Of a stretch of 64,000 nt of DNA, positions 34,908-46,078 are shown in pieces. Each line of letters begins with the position of its first letter. Within the stretch, counting starts at the first letter, position 1. Origin of the DNA: Pleodorina starrii (taxonomy: Eukaryota; Chlorophyta; Chlorophyceae; Chlamydomonadales; Volvocaceae); contig BRXU01000009.1 in the NCBI GenBank assembly GCA_030267565.1, positions 1,572,001 through 1,636,000 of the forward strand, given 5' to 3'. Below the pieces are notes generated by a model. The model ran no database searches. It saw only the letters and a list, made by a program, of their open reading frames with translations, and had not been told where the DNA came from. The position numbers and the translations under genes are program-made.

Positions 34908-37900
34908 ATGGGGCCCACGGAGCCGCTCGAATCGTCGATGACGTCCTCAGCTGCGGCGCCGCGCCAGGAGCGGGCCGTGGTCGTCAGCAGGGGTGTATAC
35001 CAGCAGCCTTTCCGGTTCAAGAGCTTGCCATGGCGAGTCCTGGGATCCATCATCAGCTTCCCTGCATGGCTACTTGAAGCCGTAATGCCCATCATGATGC
35101 CAGACAACCCGCTGCGGAAATGGTACGCCACGGCCGTACATGCCGTACGCGCCCGCCAGACAGACCATGTCAGGAACTTGCCACACCCCTTTGGCCTTGC
35201 TTCCTTATTATGTAAGGCCAAGCGGCGCGCGTGCACACGCGCCACAATTGTCCCACGGCACGGCACGGATGCGATCCCTGGCGCGCCAAAGATCGATGCA
35301 GGATCCCGCCCGCCTTGGCCTCTGCACTTCTGCTGTTCGTTCATTCCCGACCTCCGCTCGCCCGTCGTGCCACCCCTGCCCCGCCTCCCCGCCCTGCTGT
35401 CCCCCGCCCCTCCCTTCCGCCCATGGGCCCCACCCCACCCTCGACAACATATTCAATCTTGTCGGACCCGCCGCGGGTCCTTCGTTTCGGGCGATTGGAC
35501 CTCAACGCATTGGACCTACCCTGGGCATGGCCGCTTCCTTGCGTGTGGACGGGGACCAATTCGACCACGCCTGGGCTGCGCAGCTGGACATTTTGGACCC
35601 TGGCTCTGGTTCTATACGTTGCGATAGACGTACCGCTGCAAATCGCCTTCACCGGCTGGATCAAGATGCCGGGTATCCAAGCACTGTCGCTGCTCACTTC
35701 GGCGAGCTTCTGGTGGGCCAGGGAGAGGTCGTGCGTGGATGATGCCTGGGACAGTCCGCCTGGCCGTGCGGCCGTGCGACCTCGTGCGCGGTGCTACGCT
35801 ATTGGGTGTGCGTGCTCCTCGCTCCAATGCTGCCGATACTTTATTTCCTCTTCTTGGGCTTGGGGGCGAGGAGCGCTTACCGGTAGTTAGCGTCGCTCCT
35901 ACGGTGTGTGTGTTTCAGTGCCGGCACGGCACGGGAGCTGTGCACGTGTGCGGGTCGGTACCGTAGGTCTTTTGGGAGGGCTTGAGCGTGGACGCATGGC
36001 CATCGCCTCTCCCGTAGGGATAGTACTACCACAAAACACGAGGATTCACTGGCCTCTCCTTGCCCCCCTGTGCATCGTGCTGCCCCTGCCTGACGATGGA
36101 CGGGCCGATCGGTGTCGTGCCACCTACCCTTCCAGCCTGGACGTCGTCGTCCATTTCAGGTATGGGAGAATGGGACAACAAAGCGCTGACCGCGGATCCG
36201 CTCAGGACAGTCCGCTGTCCGGACGTAAGGGAGGAACTTCGGCAGTCAGTGCATATTATGGAGAACTTGAACGGTGCTTGCCGTTGTGATGATATGGTGA
36301 TACAGTCGGCTCCGGACCGTCGCAAGGCTTGAGTCAGCACCGTGAAGCCAAAGGTAGCGAGTCTGGCTACTGACGGCGCCTACACGTCAGCCCAGACAGA
36401 TACATCCGACGTCGGCCAACTGTCATAACCACCATCCGGACATTGCAGGACCGCCTACATCACCAGCCAGGGGGATCTTATACGCGTGCCGTACCTCATC
36501 GCGCTGCACTACCTGCGCGGCATGTTCCTTCTGGATCTGGTTTCGGCGCTGCCGATGGACGAGCTCCTGGCGGGGACGAGCTTCCGCAACGACGCGGTGT
36601 GGCTGGGTCTGCTCAAGCTGCCGCGCCTGTTCCGGCTCGTGAGGTAAGGCAGTACGGCAGTACGGCACTAGCCGCTGCCCCTCTGGCCACGACATTCGGG
36701 ATTCACACAAACGCCCGCCACGCCGTTGCAGTTTGATTGGAAGCTCGTTCTTACTTCTTACGATAATGCAACCGCCACAGCAGAACTCGCGCTCCCCTCA
36801 CCTACCCTCTACATGGCACGCTTCATTCGCCGGCTTTCTCACACCGTCTGCACGACCAACCCGTGATGGCGCGCTCCTGACGCGCATGGAAGGCCGCGCG
36901 CCTTACGCGCCTGCTGTTACGGCCTGCGTGCATGACCGTTACCGGTTGGCGGATGTTGGCGGTTTGGTTACTTGGCTCCGCGCCGCGGCTGCTGCGCACG
37001 TGCGCACCGCGCAGGCATGTCAACGCGCTCACTCGCACCAAGTACGTCAATTTGGTGGGCGCGGCGCGGCTGCTGGGGGTCATGTTCCTCATCACACACT
37101 GGGCCGCCTGCCTGTGGCACTACATGGCCAGGGAAATCCCCAGTAAGTGGGGACGCTGGCGTGGTGCCCACCAACCGTGCGTGCTGCGGCGGCACATCCG
37201 CGATCCGGCATCCGGGGCTCTGCTCTGCGGCACCCTGTCCAGCATTGAAAGAAGGACAAGCTCTCTGCCCGGCACAGCCCCCCGCCTGGAAACGGGTGGC
37301 GCATTGTGGACTAGTGGCCCATTCCCTCCCTTTCCTACCGGTTTCCTTGCCATCAACGCCCGTCCTCTTGAGTTGCAAGTTTTGCAAATTGCAAAGGGTC
37401 CCGGGTGATAATGAAAACTGCAACATGGCGCGTCCTGGCCCTCTTGTCCCTTCCGGATCTTGAATCCTGGATCCTGGGCTCGTGGCGCGCTGCAGGTTGG
37501 CCCTGGATCTTCTCCATGCAGTGCCGGGGCTGCTCCGACTCGGAGGAGTACGTGTTTGCATTCTACCAGTGCTTCCTGCTGATGCTGGGCGACCGGCCCG
37601 ACACCTACAACAATGTGGAGCGCGTGTTTGCGGTGATCTTGCTGTCCATGGGGGCCTGCCTGTACGCCGTCGTGGTAAGTCGCCTATCGATGTTTGATCG
37701 ATCGATCGGCCGGCCGGCGAGGCCCAGGTAGAGCGCCAGCCGCCAGGAGGAGGGGCGCTTTTGTTGAGTGCGCTGGGGTCTGGCCCGCCATGCAGTCCTC
37801 CAGCCGCTCTCTTGCCGCGGGGCCCTTGTGGGTGCTAAGCAGGGTGGCTATCTTATTTTGCTGAGTATCTACGGCCGGAGATACTCCTGGCTCAGAAGCG

Positions 37901-40900
37901 CTGAGAATATCTGTCAGGATCTGTCTAGGAGGGGATTTTCCCGGCTAAACACGGCCCCGGGAGATATCATGCCCACCTGTGAGGCCGGATTATCTAAACC
38001 TTCAACTTTTTGAACGGCAAAAGTATCTTCAGATTTCCAAAATTTTCTCCCGAATATATATTCATATCTTAAGATAGCCACCCTGGTGCTAAGCCACTCC
38101 CTAATAATGGATGGCCCCAACCCACCATGCGTCCCGCCAAGTGTAGTAACGGTATCAAAGCGTGTGGGTGCGCTGTGCTGTGCTATGCTGTGCTGTGCTG
38201 TGCTGTGCTGTTTGTTTGGAGTAGGTCAGCAGCATCACCATGCTCGTGACCAACATGTGGAGCATGGCCTCGCGACACAAGCAGCGCTCCTCCATGCTGC
38301 AAGACGCGCTGCGTTACAAGGGTGCCTCAAGCCGGATGCGCATCCGCGTGGACGAGTACTACAACTTCATGGCACGCTTCGACCACCCGGGTGCGTGCCA
38401 ATCACAGCTAGCCAGCGGGTTAACAGAATGGCGGTTCTAAAAGAATCTAACGCGAGCCGAAGCAGCCTGCTGCCGGGTCCCAGACACCCAGTACCTTTCG
38501 CAGCAATTTAATCCCACTGCTGCCTTTATTTGCCGTACCATAGTGACGACCGTTGGATGCCACGTACGCCCGATTAACAGAATGAGCATAGCGTGCCCGA
38601 CGTGCGCCCCTCATCCTTCGCAACCAACACACAGGCCCCGACGGCGTGTCGCTGCTGAATGAGCTGCCCGCCGCGCTGCACGCCGAGGTGCTCTCGTCCG
38701 TATTCGAGCGAATGCTCGTCAAGGTACGACAGTACGGTGTCCGGGCTATTACGAGAGGGCCGTATACCGGTACAGGGGTCCCTCCGCTTTTTTCGTAGCG
38801 TCGCCATATAAGGTACTACCCTGCCACGGAGATTCTTCAGGCGCACATTCCAACGCTAATCGTGGCGTTGGCCGGGGACCGGGACACGGAAGGTGGGCCG
38901 TAGCCAGCTACCTAACCACGAAATAAAGTGTGCCACACTGCCTCATTGCCGTCCGCAGGTGCAGCTGTTCGCGTACTGCGAGCGGCCCTTCCTTTGGCGC
39001 CTCGCCCAAAAGCTGCGGCTGTCGCTGTTCATGCCAGGAGACACAATCTATGACGTGGGCAGCGTGGGGCACGACATGTACATCATTTGGAAGGGCGCCG
39101 TGGGGCTCACCGCGCCCGACGGCTGCATGGCCGCGCTGCTCTGCGACAACGACCACTTCGGCGAACTCGGCATCATGAACATCAGCACACCGCGGCCGCA
39201 TCGCGCCGTGGCGCTGCGGCAGTGCGACGTCATGATTCTCAGCCTGTGGGACCTGCAGGTACGGACAGTGTACGGCACCTGTACAACGACGGCACGGCCC
39301 TAACCCTAAGGTGCTTGCCGCCTCGGCCCGGGACCTGGATGCTGGATGAATGATACCGGCAGCTGCAGTCGCCTGCCCCTGGTCACGGATCAAGAATCAT
39401 GTGCTAACTGGGGTGCTGGGCCATCCGGCTGGGTGGTGAAATCGTCGACGCTGGGTAGCCCTTATCTAGCGACTATTGCAGTCATTTACTCGTAACGATG
39501 GATGTGAAGCTGCGAACCTCCAGTTCCCTAGATATTGGCCCCTTTTTCGCCCTTTTTTCGCAACTGCTGCCCGTCGCACTGCTCGTCTTGCTGCACCCCC
39601 CAGGACGCAATGCGCGACTTTCCGGACAGCGCGCAGCTGGTCAAGGGTCGCGCGCGGGTGCAGCTGGAGGACCACGAGGCAGGGCCGGCCGTGTGGGCCG
39701 CGTCTCTGGCCACGGGCCAGACGCCTCGCCACGAGCTGCATCCCACCTTCAGGAAGCCGACCATCGACTCGTCCTCACAGGTCCCAGGCGTTGACGAGTC
39801 CACATCACGGCCCTTGCAGCGGGGGCCTACCGGCGGCTCCTCGGGCTCCGACTCGGACGCGGGGCGCAGGGACGGCGGCCACGGCCGGGGCAGCAGTGGT
39901 GCTGGTGCTGGTGGTGGTGGTCCCGCCAGAGTGCCGGCGGCAATGAGCCTGCTCCGCGGCATGAGCCTGCGGCTGCGCATGTCGTGGAAGGGCCCCAGAA
40001 GGTGGCGGACCTCCGACGCCGGCCGCGGCGCCGGTGCTTCCAGCGAGCCAGGCGGTGACGGTGGCGGTGGCGGCCACTGGCAGCGGCCGATTGCGGAGGC
40101 GATGGAACGCGGCGGCGGTGGCTTCACAGCCCCGGGATCCGTGGCATCTGAGGCGTCGGCATCTGAGGCCGCATCCCGACAGGCATCCGGAGCACCGCTG
40201 TCCGACATGGTTACGGCCCTCTCCCGGCCCGGCAGCCCCCAGAGCTGCTCGTCCAGCTGCAGGAAGCCCCCCGTGTCCTGTCGTGACGGCAGACCGGTGA
40301 CAAAGCTAGAGGAGGGTGCGGCCATACACGGCACGGCCCCCATGGACGCAAACCCCCGCGACACCCGCCCGCAGACCAATAAGTCCCGAATGCAACAGCA
40401 GCTTCAGTACGGCAGTCTGTACGATCCACACCACGCGAACCTTTACCAGCAACAGCAGCAGCAGTTGCCGGGCTCGTTGGTGGTAGACCAGCTGTCGTCG
40501 GATTCGAGGCAGCAGGGGCGGCGGCGCTTGCGGGAGGAGGTGCCTGCTGTGCTGCCGAGCGGCATCACAACACGGGCGCATCACCGCGCAACGTTCAGTG
40601 GCGACCTGTCCCTTCTTGTTGTGAGAAGGAATGTGGGCGGCGAGGGCTCAGTCCATAGCGACGCGTCAGTCCGCTATTGCAGGTCCGGAGGTGACGGCTC
40701 TGCGCGCGGTCACCACCGGGCAGGCGGAGACGAGTCCGTTCGTGGCCGCGGACCTGGGGGCAATGGTTTCGTTCCTGGGTGCATCACCGGCGGCGACGGC
40801 TCTGTCCGCGGCTACAAGGGCGACGGCTCTGTCCGTGGCTACAGGGCAGGCGGCAACGGGTCTGTCCCGGGCTGCAGGTCCGGTGAAGATATCTCCGTTC

Positions 40901-43900
40901 GCAGCTGCAGGGCTGGCGGCGGCGGTGACAGCTCTGTCCGCGGCTACAGGGCAGGCGGCGACGGATCCGTGCACGGCTGCAGATCCGGTGGGGATACCGG
41001 TAGGTCTGCACACGAGTACACGTCAGCAGGTGACGGCTCCGTCCGCGGCTACAGAGCTAAGGGTGATGGGTCTGTCCGTGGTTACAGGACCAACGGCGAT
41101 GGCTCAGTCCACGGTAACAGATCCGGTGGGGACGGCTCAGTCCGCGGCTTCCGGGCCAATGGCGGCGACGGGTCGGTCCACGGCGGCGCTGCAGCTGGCA
41201 GGGGCAATGCGGCGGCCCGCGGCGCACCCGCCAATACGCGTTCGCAGACGCGGAGCAGCGACGGCCTGGAGGTCATGCGTGAGGACACACTGCGAGATGT
41301 GGACGCGGACGTGCGGGCGCCAGACCTCTTAGTGCTGCAAGCGCAGCCCTTCCTGGGCCTCGACCCCCTGGGGCCCCTCTTCGATGACGTCGCGAAGGCG
41401 GCCGCCTCGGCGGCGGCTGCGGAGCAGCAGCGCCGCCGCATGCGCGCGGGCTACCAGGCCACCGGCACGGCCACCGGCGCTGAGGCGCACCTAGGTACGA
41501 CGCCGTTCAGCCCGGCGGCGGGCGACCATGACACGACACGGGAGCTCGTGAGGCCTGTGGGCGTGTGGGACGTCAACCGGAAGGTTCGTCGCTCGTCGCT
41601 GCGGGTGGGCGTGTCGGGACTGGCGAACAGCCGCTGGACGCGGCTGACGTCGGATAGCGGCGCTGGCTGCGGCGCTGGCGGAGGCGGAGGCGCGGGCCGG
41701 GTGCGGGAGCGGGAGCGGGAGCGCGCCGTGGAGGGCTGGCTTGAGGAGCATGCGGCTGGCCGGGACGCGCGCTGCGCGGCGCTGGAGAAGCAGCTGAAGG
41801 AGGCGCAGCGGCAGCTGCTGTTGGTCTTTGAAAACCCACTCAAGGTGAGCCGGCCGAGACTGGCCGAGCGCGCGAGGCGAAGAAGTGCAAACGCGAAATG
41901 AATTGCGTGTGCCACAGGACTGCAGATGCTGCTGGGTGAGGATCAAGAAAAACTGACAGAGTTGCATTTCCCCGGGCGCGCTGAAAAAAAAATGTTGGGC
42001 GAAGTGCGGTCTCATCCCAGTCATCCCTGTGCGCTTTCTGTGCTGCTGGATCAGGTGCCAGCCTTCGCGGCGGCTTTGCGCCTGGAGGTCGAGGCAGTGA
42101 CCACAAAATTAAACACGCAAATGCTGGCGCAGCTCAAAAAGCTACAGGCGATGCTCCACACAATGGCAGGTAAGGATTAATATTTTTCCACAGTTGCCTT
42201 GCCATGATGCTGTGAAGTCTGGAGGACATTTTCGGTTCTTTTGGTTAGGTCTGTGGGAGCTATGTTCGGTTGAGTTGGTTTCGGTTTAGGATTCGGATAT
42301 GGTTTCGGTTTCGGATTCGGATTCGGTGTCGGTTCGTGTGAACACGGATCGATGGAGCAGGATCATAGGCTCAGTACAAGGTGCTCAAGTGCGCATGTAG
42401 CGCAAAACCGGTTTGTGATGAAGTATTCTTCAGTTGGAGTGATACGCTCGGTATCTGCGGCGCTGCTGGCGAAGTTCGCGCATGTTCGTAAAGCGAGTGT
42501 CAAACGCGCCAAACTCGCTCAACCGCCAACTTCCAACCGAACTCGTGGCAACCCACCCCAATTCCTGCTGCGCCAGGCCGTACCGAGGACCTCGCGCAGC
42601 AAGTCTCTGCCGCAGAGGAGCGATTTGCTCGAATAGAGGAAGAAAAGCACGTCACCTTCCAAACCAGTACCTCAGCCGTCGCCGCCGTCATGGCGGCTTC
42701 CATGTCCAACGCCGGCGGCGGTGGCGGCGCCGCCGCCGCCGGCCCCCTGGGAATGGAATCGCCTCTGGATGGTCGCGAGGGCGCTGACGCGCTCGTGACG
42801 TCCCCGCTGGGCCTCCTGGGACCGCATGGCGCGCCGCCGCCAGTCCTGCTGCCCCTCTCCACCGCCAACGTAAACGCCAGCGGTCGCTCCTCTGTGGATG
42901 CCAGCAGGTTTCAACTCGGCCGTCAGCCATCCATGCGTCATACACGCCGGCTATCCGCCCTGGATTACGGCACCTTGCCCGACTCAGAGCCGTTGATCGA
43001 CGGCGGCGCCGCGCCGCCCGTCGTCGCCGTGGCCGCCGCCGCCGCCGGAGGCGCTGGCGGCAGCGGGCCCGACGGCCAGCTTGCGCAAGCCATGACGCCA
43101 GAGGACGCCGTACTGCTGGCGGCGACGGTGCAGCGGGCCGTGGGCAGCACCAGCCGCCGCCGCCGTTCTGCCCTGGAGCTGTCACTGATGTCGTACAGCA
43201 GTCTCGTAGCCGCCGCCGCGGCTGCTGCTGGGCAGCAGGCACTACAGCAGCAGCCACAGACGCAGCCGTCGGCAACTCGAAGCGAGAGCGCGGGCCAACG
43301 AGTGGAGACGACTGACCAGGACGCTGGCGGCGGCCCCGGCGGCAGCGGTGAGCCGTCTGCCGATCAGCTGTCCCCGCTGCCCTTGATGGGCTTACGCATC
43401 GCCAGCATGCGCAGAAACGGCCGTCGCGGCTCGTGGGCGCAGCTGGCGGGCGCGATGGAGGGAGCTGGATCCGGAGCCGCCGGTGGGGACTTCTGCAGCA
43501 GCGGCAGCGGCGGGGCGGGCGGCAGCGTGAGGATGGGAGTGCAGGGCGGGTCGTCCTTGGCAGCAGAGCAAAGGCCGGGAGAGGTGGCCGAGGGGCACAG
43601 CATCCGCCAAAAGACGGCTCCGACTGCGAGCCGCGCACGGCCCAGAGATTCTCCTGACGGCGGCGGTGATGGTGGCGGCGGCGGTGGCGGCAGCGGCAGT
43701 GGAATCGGCGGCGCCGCTGGCGGTGAAATTTATGCCGTGGGTGCCCAAGCGTCGTCTCCGCCGCCACAGCTGCCGCTTGAAGGGGCGACCTTGGAGCGCA
43801 GCAGCAGCAGCAGCTGCAGCATCGGCGCAGGGGAGAGACGGAGCGGCTCGGTGACTGGTTTCTTCGGTGGCGGCGAGATCGGGATAGGGTCTGGGGCTGT

Positions 43901-44081
43901 GACTGGGGCTGTGATTGGGGCTGGGGCTGACCGGGGGTGGCCCTTCCGACGCAGCGGCTCGAGCTCGCTCCTTGCCAAAGAGGGACCTCAGCAGTCGGGG
44001 CAGTCGTGTGGGGGTTCACGAATGGGCACAATATCGGAGCTGGAAGCTTTCGCATCGCCCAGGGCAGATCACGGGGAATAA
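34908..44081 (+). CDS. CNBD ion channel 1 (EAG/CNG-like, noncanonical pore)
   Basis: Six-helix cation channel with a cytosolic cyclic-nucleotide-binding domain. Exons: 34908-35122, 35584-35712, 36136-36159, 36449-36643, 37015-37142, 37496-37674, 38225-38390, 38635-38723, 38959-39258, 39604-41844, 42055-42169, 42577-44081; every junction keeps phase, 1,761 residues. The start is supported by the paralogue at 54618, where the first exon has similar length and the same phase. S1 at about residues 72-115; HFRT after S2; S3 YLRGMFLLDLVSALPMDE; S4 LLKLPRLFRLVR; S5 MFLITHWAACLWHY; pore about 249-270; S6 GACLYAVVVSS; CNBD 376-475. Exon 10 then gives a 747-residue Gly/Ser/Arg-rich tail ending in a coiled coil (KQLKEAQRQLLLVFENPLK). 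Exons 11 and 12 add another coiled coil and a low-complexity tail. The likely location is plasma or ciliary membrane. Confidence 0.92.
37496..37674 (+). other. Pore exon of channel 1: K+ filter replaced by LGDRP
   Basis: Encodes WPWIFSMQCRGCSDSEEYVF, then FYQCFLLMLGDRPDTYNNVE and RVFAVILLSMGACLYAVV. The pore helix and S6 align with EAG/HCN channels (FYxxF..., NxERxF, GxxLYA), but the T-x-G-Y/F-G filter is absent. In its place is M-L-G-D-R-P at residues 260-265, apparently one or two residues shorter. A CxxC pair lies in the turret (Cys240, Cys243). The filter is conserved as LGDRP in channel 2. Confidence 0.9.
37840..38085. mobile_element. hAT-type MITE, intact, in channel 1 intron 6
   Basis: A 246-bp element with perfect 16-bp terminal inverted repeats (CAGGGTGGCTATCTTA at 37840-37855 and its reverse complement at 38070-38085). 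It is flanked by a perfect 8-bp direct repeat GTGCTAAG (37832-37839 and 38086-38093). TIRs beginning CAGGG with 8-bp target duplications are the hallmark of hAT transposons. It has no coding capacity, so it is non-autonomous. Perfect TIRs and TSDs suggest a recent insertion. Channel 2 intron 6 (57190-57375) lacks it. Confidence 0.93.
38959..39258 (+). other. Cyclic-nucleotide-binding domain exon, channel 1
   Basis: A 100-codon, phase-0 exon encodes VQLFAYCERPFLWRLAQKLR, then GDTIYDVGSVGHDMYIIWKG, and NDHFGELGIM...RPHRAVAL. The phosphate-binding cassette FGEL (residues 442-445) and the Arg of HRAVAL (457) that contacts the cyclic phosphate are present. The exon has the same length in channel 2. 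Purine selectivity cannot be judged from sequence alone. Confidence 0.9.
40621..41180 (+). repeat. Degenerate GDGSVRGYRAGG coding tandem array
   Basis: Within exon 10 of channel 1 the protein repeats G-D-G-S-V-R/H-G-Y/C/N-R-A/S-G-G about 15 times with a period of roughly 11-12 residues (33-36 nt). It is rich in Arg and Ser. Channel 2 has no such array. The periodicity also keeps a second frame open across the region, a by-product and not a gene. Confidence 0.85.
42235..42345. repeat. GGTTTCGG/GGATTCGG degenerate repeat
   Basis: Short G-T-T-T-C-G-G and G-A-T-T-C-G-G units repeated through about 110 bp of channel 1 intron 11. They differ from the TTTAGGG and TTTTAGGG telomere repeats of green algae. 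Confidence 0.8.
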
Positions 44082-46078
44082 CGGGACTGGGGGGAGCCCT
44101 AAAGCCTTCGCGCACGCACGGCCCGACACCCGAGTGAGGTCATTCTTGATGCGGGGCTGGGTGTGGGAATGGAGGAAGCTATGCATGCTCGAACATCACC
44201 GCGGTCGGGCATGCGCGATGAGGTGGCGCACCTCAGCAACGACAAGGGCCCCGCTGAGGAGACTGTCAGGCGAGGCCAACACCCTACTGACTGACAGACG
44301 TGATGGACATCGACCGCACTCCCAAGAGGAGCTGCTGGCCTGGATGCTCAGGGCATCTTCGGGCCGACCAGCGCACCTCCACCACCGCCGACCAGCGCAC
44401 CTCCACCACCGCCAACCAGCTCACCTCCACCATCACCACCTCTTCGCTCTGCCCCTAGCTCCTCGTCTTCCAGTTCCTCTAGGATTGAAACAGCCACCGC
44501 CCGCGGCGGGTGCTTCTCGTGTATCGAGCCCTGGTTCCGAGAGCTCCAGCGGGGCGTGGTGTCATGCGTGAGCTGCTACGCGGGCGGCCGCCGCGTGTGT
44601 ATGGAGCTGGCGCCCCTGCGCGCCTTCTACCCCGCCCTATCGTTCCACCAGGGTACTACAGCCGCAACCCGGGTGCGGGCTACTCCGTGGTCGTGGTGCG
44701 ACCCAAGCCGCAGGTGGGGGCGGGCGGGGAGGAGTGGTTGGAGGCCTGAGTGGGCGGGTGTGCTTTGGGCGGGCGGGTGTATACCTTGCTGTATGCCCTG
44801 CTGAGCTGCGCGGGCAAGCGCGTGCCCCAGCGGGGGCCACCTGAGGTTGAGCCGCCCAGCTAGGGAGGGCTAGGGAGGGCTAGGGAAATGAAGCGGCGGA
44901 AAGGCCCGCAGTGTTGTGTCGACCTTTGCAGCAATGGCAGGGAGTGAGGCAGGAGGCTCGTGCCGGATATGGCTGCTCGGCGATTGCAACACTACTGCCG
45001 CCAGGCCTGCCTACCACCCTGCCGCACCCGCCCTTACCATGCTCCCACTCTATTACCATACCGTATAACCCACGACCCACCCTACGACCCACTCCCCTTG
45101 CTTCACTCAGGAATTCCGCCGCAAGTTACCCCTACGGCTGCGGAGCGACGGGGCCGTGCCCACGGGGGCGGAGGACGCGTCGCTGTGAGTCACCACCACG
45201 ACATGGAGGCGGCAGCAGCAGCTGCAATAGCAGCTGTATACACATCCGTGCCGCTAGATCCCTGGCAGCAAAACACCCCCGGGGAGCCCAAAGTAGCATT
45301 CGGCCGCGTCCAGTTCCCAATCGAGTACCAATGCCGCGTCACCACATAAATTCCCCATGTCGCCTGCCTTTGGCCGAGGGGGAGGCGAACTGCTCGGTTT
45401 GGCTGTCTATGACCTGGAGAGGTTGGGATTGAACGTCCCTTCCCCTGCGTTGGTGATTAGGTGCTGCTTGTTGCCACTGCCTGGTCTGAACCGCGGAAGA
45501 CGGGAGACAACCCGGGGAAGCCGCATGGTGGTGCGGCTTATTACGTATGGACGTTACTCTCTCTACCTGTTTGCGGCGTGCTGGTAGCGTTGCCGCAGCC
45601 AGGCGACCAGGGTGGTGGGGAAGGTGCCGATGCACCTTCGGGGCCCTGGAACCCCCGGGAAAGGGTAAGACCATGTTGGCGCGCCCACTCCACCCATTGT
45701 TTCTAGTAGTAGAGATGGTGGTGGTTTGCGGCCGGCAGGGGCCCCCGGATGAGGCGTAAGAAGCAGGCTTGGGGCTCGCTGGACACATGCCTTCCCTGGT
45801 TGCAGCCCGTGGGATACAGTCAGGCCAGCGAACGGGCCTGGTAGTGGGTCAGTGAGTCATTTGCAGCAGTATGGGGAGCCTAGAGACCAAGTCCCCAATG
45901 GCTGCGGCTTACGGTCTGTCTCTGTACAAATGCATTCATACACAGCACACAGCAGCCGGTCTGAACATTCCAGACACCGACACAACGAAGGTGACATCAC
46001 AAGCGGCCAACCCTGCAGCAGTCATGTTCCTGCTGGCAACATCGTTGCACATGCTCTAGCAACAAAATCCGCCTCGCT
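44082..46078. other. Tail-to-tail spacer with possible exon remnants
   Basis: Lies between the stop of channel 1 (plus) and the stop of the NB-ARC gene (minus). About 44364-44440 is a 24-bp tandem repeat (unit CGACCAGCGCACCTCCACCA plus CCGC), three copies. Around 44505-44650 the plus strand reads IEPWFRELQRGVVSCVSCYA, GGRRVCMELAPLRAFYPALS, which looks protein-like. At 45113-45187 a possible terminal exon after a good acceptor reads EFRRKLPLRLRSDGAVPTGA then EDASL and a stop. I cannot join these into a gene. A segment at 45493-45530 is an inverted copy of 52702-52743. Confidence 0.45.

Noticed and set aside
40631..41332. 233-codon second open frame on the plus strand
   Set aside because: By-product of the codon-multiple tandem array in channel 1 exon 10; the channel frame is fixed by homology with channel 2 at both ends.
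42235..42345. Interstitial telomere repeat
   Set aside because: The units are GGTTTCGG/GGATTCGG, not the algal TTTAGGG or TTTTAGGG motif.
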